From the NCBI GenBank assembly GCA_963920705.1, contig OY987231.1, positions 22,173,024 to 22,237,023 of the forward strand: a stretch of DNA of 64,000 nt, given 5' to 3'. Under the pieces are notes generated by a model, which was not told where the DNA came from, made no database searches, and saw only the letters and a program-made list of their open reading frames with translations. Positions 56,223-64,000 of this stretch are shown here, in pieces. Positions within the stretch are counted from its first letter, which is position 1. Every line of letters begins with the position of its first letter. Source of the stretch: Odiellus spinosus (Eukaryota; Arthropoda; Arachnida; Opiliones; Phalangiidae). The position numbers were made by a program, and so were the translations under genes.

Positions 56223-59200
56223 AATAGATCAAATGTTTCACCTATTATTAAAACACTGAAGCGAATGTGTGGCGGCAAAGCACTGATCTGTATTTGCAGG
56301 ACCACCCTGTTTGGCAGTGTATAGGCTTTTCTCTCTCTTTAGCACTCGTTTAAAAACCAAGAGAAATTCGATCCCTAGGCGAGACACTTCTATCTTCTTT
56401 CTCTTTTTCTCCGTTCGCCCGTTGTATAGAGAGTGGGCCACAGTATTCCAGGAATAAAGACGCATTAATCAAGCACCCTCTACACCTTCCACACCCCCCT
56501 CGCGAACCCTAACGCCTCATCAAAAGACTGTGCACATATATAAAACTAGAGGGGTCCAAATTTGAAAAAGGGGGTGACCCCCCATCCCCCTTTAAAGTGA
56601 GTGTGAAAGAGAATATCATTTTAGTTCCAAAAAGAATTGGGACGTTAATTATTGGTTCTCTTAATTTGTACAGAAGAAAGATCTTTCAGGGGTTCACTTG
56701 GTACAAAAGCAGACGTGTTCGCGAATTGGTAAGGAAGTGGACGATTTATTGGTTCTTGAGGTAGGGAGACCTTTGATTGGTTCTTCTTGTACATAAGAAA
56801 GACGTTTTGAGGGTCTTCCTGGGACAGTACCCAACGTTTTAGAGAACTTTCCTGGTATAAACACTAACAAGCGGACTATTGTCCATATTCTGGACCATTA
56901 GAATCTCTATTAGACGTACCAAAGCTCTAAAATTTGGGAATATTCTAAAATATCGGTATGACGTAAGAACAAGAACTGGTATATCTGGTGAATCAAAAGA
57001 ATGTCATAATAGATAGTTTTAAAGACTCATGATGAAAATATTCTTATTAAACGATTAGTACTGTTAAAATAGGAGTGGCGAATTAAATTCACTAAGCCTA
57101 ATCTTTATCCTTTTTCAATGTGAAATTTATTCGACAATTTACCTCGAGTTTGTCGCGTAATTTAAGTTCAAATCGATTACAAATAACTTGTCTTTAAAGT
57201 CTCTATCTCTCCCAGAGAAAAATAAACACGCACTTAAAACTATTTCAATTTCCTTTTCAACTTCCCAGATGTAATATCTTAAAAAAAAAAAAAAAGAAAA
57301 AAAAAAAAAAAAAAAAACTAACTCACTCTAAAGGGGAGACGAGAGCTTTTGAGAAAAGATGGGGAAATGGGCGGGTCTCTACGCGCTGTACGGATTCTCT
57401 AGCAGTATATATGTCTTAAGACAAAGGGTGCATGCAGGCGGTATACGTAAAGCTTCAATACGCATGCCCAAATCTCCCTATGATGGATGTAAAAAAAAAA
57501 AAAAAAGAGGGTCCCTTGCTTAAATCGATAACTGAGGTCAATGAAGGGGGTTTTGACACACACGACCCCCCTTACAGTAAGTCCCTTTAATGTTTAAGCG
57601 CGTGCCAATGCATACTATGGACTTTGATCTTCATATTAGTTTACAGTTTAACTATATTTTACGATATGTTAATTAACAATTAACTCGTTCTTTTTAATCA
57701 ATTAAGAACGTTAAAATATGATAAATACGCGGACATATTGATTATTAAAATTCGTGTTAATTTGCAATTAATGATCAACTGAATTCGCTAAGCCTAATTC
57801 ATTAAAGCGTCTCAACTTTTCTTAAAAACCTCATTTGGTTCAGGCGCGTTATTTAAAGACCAATTTTCATTGGCTATTTCAATCTGAAATATCTTTTGAT
57901 TCTAATTTTACGACTGCAATAATTAACAGCGAATTTTCATAATGTTCTTATGTGAATTTTAAAGTCCAAATCAAATAAATAATTTTGTTTCTAAAGCTTA
58001 CAATCAGTTTCTATTATTAATTACTGTAACCAAATTTTACGTAGAATTAATTAAAGGTAGGCTAAAGTTAAAAAGTCGCAATTTTCAAACTATATAGAAT
58101 ATAATTTGTCTAACTACTTGCAAATATGAGCACGAGTATAAAATAAAAACACACATAATAAAAGCTTATAAAACTAGTAATTTTAGAAGGCAAAACTTTC
58201 TCAACAAAGACAATATAACCATATTGGCGCCTAGATCAGTTCCGGAGTATTCGATTGGATAATACAATAGGTTCAAAGGTAATAACCCCCTCTTTTTTCT
58301 CACGGTTACGGTCAAAAAATGACCCGTATTTTAAATATAATTGAACTTTAGTAATGGGACGAACTCGTACGGATATATAAAATTTTACCTTAGGCCTTAC
58401 GAGGGGTCGTACGATTTTTACTTCGGAGCGAGATTTCTTCCCAGTTTTTCCGCCTTTTTTGGCGGGTTTTCCCGAGCGTTTGCCGTCTGCCTCTCGCCGC
58501 TCAAAAACGGGCCATCATCGAGCGCTTTTTGGGAGGAAAAAATATATCTCCCCGCGTAGATACGTTGAAGTGAAAAGAAGACTAAAGCGGCAAAGGCAGT
58601 GAAAAACCAACCGATGATACGGGAGAAAATGCTCTCCGTACTGTAATTATTACGTTTGTTCCAACGCCGAGTCGGCAAAGATGTGAGGAAGCAACATTTT
58701 TACGGGCCAAAAAAAAAAAAAAAAAAAACGCGGGAAAAGTTTAGGTGGCGGCAGACAGTCGCGGCTGTATTCTCTAAAACCCCTGGATGAAACTTATTTC
58801 AAAAATAATTCACTATATAGGTGCCATTTTACGAGAATTGAGTATATTTTCGGATTCTTATTCTACCAGGATTCGTGGTTTGATAGGTAGTTTGGAAATA
58901 GGCCCAAAATATCAGCCAAAAAACTGGATTGAAAATGGACTAAAAGCTCTCCAAAAATTTAATGAACTTAATTTTCTTATATCACGTTAAAATAAAATAA
59001 AATATCATTAATTTGAATTAAAATTTTACAGCGTACGTTGATTATTATTTGATTAATAAAATTAACCTGATTAAATGTATAAAATACCAAAAGGATTACT
59101 TGATAATCTCATCAAAGAATTAAACGCTAAGCTTAAAAGATTACGACAATGACAATGGGACATAATTCAACTCAAAAGTTCAAAACCAAGTCTGGGATTA

Positions 59201-60204
59201 ATTATAACACGAATTTGACACTCGCGAATGGATACTAGGACATTTTCACCCCAATTTAAATATTTTAATTAAATTAAATGAATTATTACATACTTGAACT
59301 GTACCAAAAATATGGAAGAACCCAACAAGCCGAAGTAGAAACTTTAAATGATTTGTAAATGAAGAAAAAATATTCTCTACTAACGCGTTTTTCCCACTCC
59401 ATAACTTTCGGTATTTTCCATAATAAATTAGTATACACATTAGGCCTTAACATCATTAGCATCGAGTACGCGGGTAAACGATTGGCTGCCCAAAGAGAGC
59501 TATAGACCATCGGGAGAAAACTAGTCGCGACCAGGAGGGTATATTATAGATATTTTTACTGTCGTATTTATCAAAAGCTATTTGTAATGAATGATAATCA
59601 ACGGTAATTTAAGTCGCCGACCTAGACGATCGAGAGAGAGAAAGAGTGGCTGAGGGCTTCGCTTCTGCGCAGCCATTTACCAAAAAACCCCGGGAAAAAG
59701 ACCTCTCTTAATCTCTTTCTCTCTCCTTTCGAAAGAGAGTCACTTGGCTCCCGGTCCTCTGGGATAATCGCCTTAGCTTTTAGTTCTGTTATAGAGATTA
59801 AATGTCTTTTTGAAACATATCAGTAGAAAAATTAAATTGAAAATGTCATTATATTTTCAAAGGCAACACAAACTTTTAAGCAATTTAAATCCCCATATGA
59901 AAATTGATTTTTAAATGATAATTAAATATCTTATATCTTGTTTTTGTTGACACTTAAAAACGTGCTGTGTTTTCCCATGGGTTTTGTTTTTATAACTTAT
60001 ATCCTAAAAGAATGCCTATCCTTTCCCTCGTTTAAAAACTTCCATCTTCAAACGCGAATAAGTTTAAAATGATGTAAACAAAACTGACCCATATACTTTG
60101 ACATCTGAAATGGATGCTTTTGTTTTGATATTACCCAAGACGCGAGTTAGGCGCGGTACCCAAGTTTTTCAACAAAACTAAACTCACCCGTCATGAATAC
60201 GAGT
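56223..60204. other. Long stretch without a recognised gene or element
   Basis: Poly-A at 57281-57317 and 58709-58728. CTAAGCCTAA occurs near 57098 and 57785. A GC-richer patch at 58380-58690 holds overlapping 86-codon (minus) and 72-codon (plus) frames that I judge to be chance. 59620-59770 carries GAGAGAGAAAGAG and CTCTTTCTCTCTCC, which are roughly complementary low-complexity tracts. Confidence 0.45.
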
Positions 60205-60494
60205 TTAAAGAGAGAATGAAGTCGACACAGACATCGCGTAAGGAAATGTAGCGATCAGGGGAGAATGGGTAGACATTTCTACACGTGCTCACCAATTGTG
60301 GAATTTTCCCCAGATTTTTATAGGCGACGTATACATCGCCCTACTTATTCACTATAATAAATTTTAAGTAGGCTTAACAAGGATCAATGTAGAGTTGAAA
60401 AGCTCACCGTTAAACAGGGCAAGAATTAAAAGAACTAAGCACACGCTCGTTTAAATAAAATAAAAACATTTGTCAAGCTTCATTCTCCCTTTAA
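60205..60494. mobile_element. TTAA-bounded element with GGGAGAATGAAG ends
   Basis: 290 bp. The left TTAAAGAGAGAATGAAGTCG pairs with the inverted right TTAAAGGGAGAATGAAGCTT, TTAA outermost. Contains TAGGCTTAAC at about 60370. Closest in termini to 63411-63896. Confidence 0.7.
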
Positions 60495-60800
60495 ACAATT
60501 TTATTTAAATATGTCGTTCTATTTAAGCCTATAGGGTGCGCCTAAAATTAACAGGTGTTGTATAAAATTCCTGGTTAATATAGCTTTCAAAATTGCGTAA
60601 ATCTGTCAACGAGTCATTTTTAAAACAACTTTCCATCATATAACACGTGACTCCTATTCAAGTTAAGTTTGATATATGCAAATTTATATTAAATTAAAAT
60701 AAATATAGAAAAAATACCAATATTTAGATTAAATCATTAAGTATTTGGTTTTATGTTAAATAACAATTGTTAAACTTTAGTTGTAACTAATGTATTTTAA
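60495..60800. other. AT-rich sequence, nothing recognised
   Basis: No supported frame or repeat. Confidence 0.4.
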
Positions 60801-61045
60801 CAGGGTTGCTAGGGTTTTTTCAGATTCAAATTCCCTGACTTTACCAGGTTTTCCCTGACCGTTTCAGCAAATACAACCCAATTTTTAACCTTTAATTTTT
60901 TATAATACTTAAAAATAAATATATTCAATTACGTGGTAATCCTGGCTTCTTGAAAGATCTTTAAATTCCCTAACTTTTTAAAATATCTTAAAATTCCCTG
61001 ACTTTTCCCTGTTTTCCCTGTTTACCCTGACCTGTGGCAACCCTG
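60801..61045. repeat. TTCCCTGAC word-repeat element, complete copy
   Basis: 245 bp. Ends CAGGGTTGC and inverted CAGGGTTGCCACAGGTCAGG. ATTCCCTGACTTT and TTTTCCCTGACC phrases fill both arms. No clear target duplication. CAGGGTTGC ends resemble hAT termini. Confidence 0.75.
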
Positions 61046-63410
61046 CTAATAGGAGATTAAAATAGTTTGGTAAATATATTCAGAATCAGGGAAATTTCTT
61101 CTAATAACAGAGAGGTTTTTCCTATCTATTAGTAATGGAATTTAATTAAAATATAATTTACTTTTGAATTAAATAACCCTTTAAGGTATATTTAGCGAAG
61201 TTCAGAACGATTTTGAATATATATTAACCATTTCAAATATATTTTATCATATTTTTCCCACTACTACAATAAAGATTTAAAAAAAATCTACAAAGTTCTT
61301 AACCGGAACTGAATACCAATAAATTGTATTGAATAAGCGAATGAATGAAAATCAAAAATAAAAGAAATATCAAAAACTAAAATATCTACGTTTGGAAAAA
61401 AGGCAGAGATTTCTCTATTGACGTACTTTCTAAGCTTTTTCTAAGTCTAAATTGTAAAAAAACACGCCGTCCGACGGACCGCCGCCAACGAATAATACTG
61501 CCAAATTCTATGAATATAAAATTTTCGTTTTCATTATTACGAAGCCAACTTTGGCGTTTGTTAGCGAGGTTTGTTGTTTCATTGTTTAGTAAAATCTTTT
61601 CACTCTTTGCCAGCCGTCAAAACTCATCTTCCTTTTCTTTAAGAGTCTATTTCACTTTGAGATTACAATAAATAACGAGGCTATGATTCGAAAGAAATCA
61701 AGTCGCCTAAAGTTAGCTTTCAAAAACGCTGAAAAAAATCGAGATTAAATAGACAATATTTTGTTCGGGAGTCGTGATACAATACAATTCTAAACTAACG
61801 CGGATTGATACGGGAGCCTTGTACCCGCAATCAACTCCGATAGATATTTATAAGAGCTTAGCCATCGGTCAAAGGAAAAAAAAAAAAAAAAACTGTGATT
61901 TCTTTCAAATACAAAACATTGAATAAAAAATAAAAAAAATTAAAAATTGTGTTTGGAAAAGAACTAGGATAAAAGCAAACTATTGTGTTTTTTTCGATAT
62001 GCTTTTGGTTTGAAGGAAAAAATACTTTCACGGCCTTATAGTATACAACTTCTTGTCAAATAGAGAACAGTCTAATTTGGGAGTGATTTATTAGGCGTAA
62101 GCTCCGTGGAAAGCTATCTTTGAGCCTTTGACAGTTGATATAGTTAAAAGAAAAAATGACTCGCGTGATTAGGTTAGTGTTATTATCATTTTTACGTAAC
62201 TAGCTGTGGTACAATATAGATATTAAAAGGGATAAAGAAGGCGATGTTAGATCATATTTAAAATATTATATAAACAATTATTTGAAACTAACATTTGTAT
62301 TTCAATTATTGATTGAATTTTGTAATTATCAAGCTCCTAATGATGTTTATTTGATTAATTTATAACGAGAATAATAATATTTTTAAACTTGAGATAAAAT
62401 TCAAGTGACTCTGACTCGAATGTTGCCATGATTACACTCTGATGGAGGGGGCGCGTTGAACGCGCGAGAGAATCTTTAATTGGTTGGAAACTCGGTTACT
62501 TTTAAAGATGACTGGCCATTGAATTATTTTTAAATTAAAAAAGCTCGAGTTGTTTTTGTCGATTTTAAGAGATATTTCGAATTAACATATATTTGGAGCT
62601 TCATCTATCGGTTGTTGAAACCGAATCGGTACGAAACTGGTTCCCGAAGCAGTTTCGAGGCCTAAAAGTATCCTGGCAGCATTCCTTACTAGTCAATAAC
62701 GCGTGTATTAACGATAACAAATGGTTATAAAAACCAGGCTTCATTATCTCTTTAACACGAAGAGTCCGCGGTAGACGAGGCTTAAAGATACGCAGGTGGG
62801 AACGTGGTAAAAGTCAAGCTTCCGCCGAGGAGTCTGAGAGTCTCCGAAAAACAGCTCTCTCTCTCTCTTTATCATCGCAACACAGTTCTATCGTACATGA
62901 TGACCGCAAAGTATCCCGAGGCCAAAGATAAGTTCGCCGGAATGGCGCCAATTTCATACGCGAGAGGCTGGAGGATTTTTTAGATACCTTATTTATCAAT
63001 GTTAATTAAAAGCGCTACGAAAGGCTACGAGATCTTTACAATCATCGTAAAATAGTCTCGGGTAAAATTGAACAGGCGGTGAGGTTGGATAAATACAGCG
63101 CCGCCAGCGGGAGAGAGTAAAAGCTTTCATTTATATATGAAAATAAAATAATAAAAAATATGGTTATGAATGAGGGGGTAGAAAGATGTTTTCGCGTAAA
63201 GAAGTGATAGAAAGAAAGGCGGGGAGAAAGAGACGAAGTGGTCTTTCACGTCGCCTTTTACCATATTGTTTCAAAAGCATCGAACCAACTGTGGGACTCT
63301 CTATTGAAGAAGAAAGAATATTAAAGAAAATCTTAAGATTCATTTTATAAAGAACTAACTTCCTTAAAATAATTTATTAGTGTCATTGTGCCTGAGTCTT
63401 CTCATTCTAT
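61046..63410. other. AT-rich sequence, no confident feature
   Basis: Contains the inverted L segment (62611-62657), a J relative near 61800 (CGCGGATTGATAC), poly-A near 61878, and GC-richer patches around 62440 and 62760-63110. No gene was recognised. Confidence 0.4.
62611..62657 (-). repeat. Family L dispersed segment
   Basis: Reverse complement matches 6254-6300 at nearly every base. Confidence 0.7.
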
Positions 63411-63896
63411 TTAAAGGGGTAATGAAGTCGCGCAACTATTTTCTATAGATTCTTAAGCCTAATCGTTAGAAATAACATTTGAAAGTAGGCTTAACACTGT
63501 CCCATATAGAGTTTCAAATCTCGCCTCTTAAGAGTGTTTTAATACATAGTTTTCACTAAAGTGGGTAAGTGCCGTTCCCCCCATGTTGCCAACCACTTGT
63601 GAGTGCAGAGGGAAAGGCTAGAGTTCAGTTTTGAAACTGATCTGTTCTGAACTGCACTCACAAGCTCCTGGCAACCTGGGAATGAAAGCAAAGCTGGGTA
63701 AGAGGGGTGGAATTATCTTTTGCCCCTTTACTGAAAACTATGTATAACCGAACAAAGCGCGTGATTGGCCGATGGCACATTTAGCTTAACTTCTGAACAG
63801 TTCGTGAATCCGTGCTAAGCCTATTTTTCAAAGGAAGTTAAAAACTGATCTCCAAACGCCGTTATTTTCGAAGGTAGGACTTCATTCTCCCTTTAA
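63411..63896. mobile_element. TTAA-bounded element, interrupted by a TA element
   Basis: The left TTAAAGGGGTAATGAAGTCG pairs with the inverted right TTAAAGGGAGAATGAAGTCC; TTAA at 63411-63414 and 63893-63896. It carries TAGGCTTAAC near 63485 and GCTAAGCCTA near 63816, and it hosts the insertion at 63543-63744. Confidence 0.75.
63543..63744. mobile_element. TA-bounded miniature element, nested
   Basis: 202 bp with TA at both edges. The ends are CATAGTTTTCACTAAAGTGG and inverted CATAGTTTTCAGTAAAGGGG. Inside, GTTGCCAACCACTTGTGAGT is inverted as GTTGCCAGGAGCTTGTGAGT, so almost the whole element folds on itself. A degraded relative is at 3771-3912. Confidence 0.8.
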
Positions 63897-64000
63897 TACA
63901 AGTTCTAAGCCTCGCGCTAAAAAGGAATTAAACCAAATCTGGCTACAATTTGGTAACAGAAAAGATTGACGTAATGAAAAGGTTTATAGGAAAGAAAAAA
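63897..64000. other. Window end, nothing recognised
   Basis: Ordinary AT-rich sequence. Confidence 0.4.

Noticed and set aside
58380-58690. GC-richer patch with an 86-codon minus-strand frame
   Set aside because: Overlapping frame on the other strand is equally open; peptide has no recognised domain.

Overview
This looks like non-coding nuclear DNA from a eukaryote, most likely an arthropod. It is AT-rich (roughly two thirds A+T by eye), full of poly-A runs, and has no long reading frame, no operon-like layout and no recognisable rRNA or tRNA gene. The arthropod guess rests on short CCTAA/TTAGG runs (the common insect-type telomere unit) at five places and on the dense load of small transposon relics. 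I cannot name the species. I found no protein-coding gene I can defend. The only reading frame long enough to mention is 127 codons at 49400-49783, and it matches nothing I know.

Nearly everything that can be explained is repeat-derived, and all of it is non-autonomous because no transposase or reverse transcriptase frame is visible. (1) Small inverted-repeat elements with 7-bp target duplications: an eight-copy ~337-bp family with CAGAAGCC ends (2350, 23055, 25831, 31514, 34629, 35261, 38246, 41662), an opposed pair with CAAGAAGG ends (48747, 49944), and a 717-bp element with CAGAGGTA ends (36524). (2) TTAA-bounded elements with TTAAAGGG ends, several carrying a CTAAGCCTA/TAGGCTTAG motif (6816, 9727, 10167, 17096, 52679, 54591, 60205, 63411, plus half copies). 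(3) TA-bounded, Tc1/mariner-like miniature elements (29074, 39965, 63543). (4) One solo LTR (20139-20376) inside a purine-rich array. (5) Word-repeat elements, in which a short phrase is iterated at irregular spacing in two opposed arms. In four locations, one represented by two copies 21 kb apart, a CCTAA/TTAGG run lies between the arms (308, 21515, 24080, 41528, 51221).

Tandem arrays: a 52-bp unit (5498-6110), a 178-bp unit (13041-13985), a 32-bp unit (15970-16144), a GGGAA-rich array (19686-20605), a 24-bp unit (33121-33640), and a TTTCCCTGCCCATAATT-type array (52765-53282). The 42-48 kb stretch and 56.2-60.2 kb are the emptiest: ordinary AT-rich sequence with a few short dispersed motifs.

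The elements are nested and give a relative history. A CAGAAGCC element sits inside a word-repeat element at 41.5-42.1 kb, a TA element inside a TTAA element at 63.4-63.9 kb, a solo LTR inside the GGGAA array, and two TTAA elements share one TTAA at 10167. The best candidates for something undescribed are the word-repeat class with telomere-like cores and a conserved ~50-80-bp dispersed core present at about twelve sites.
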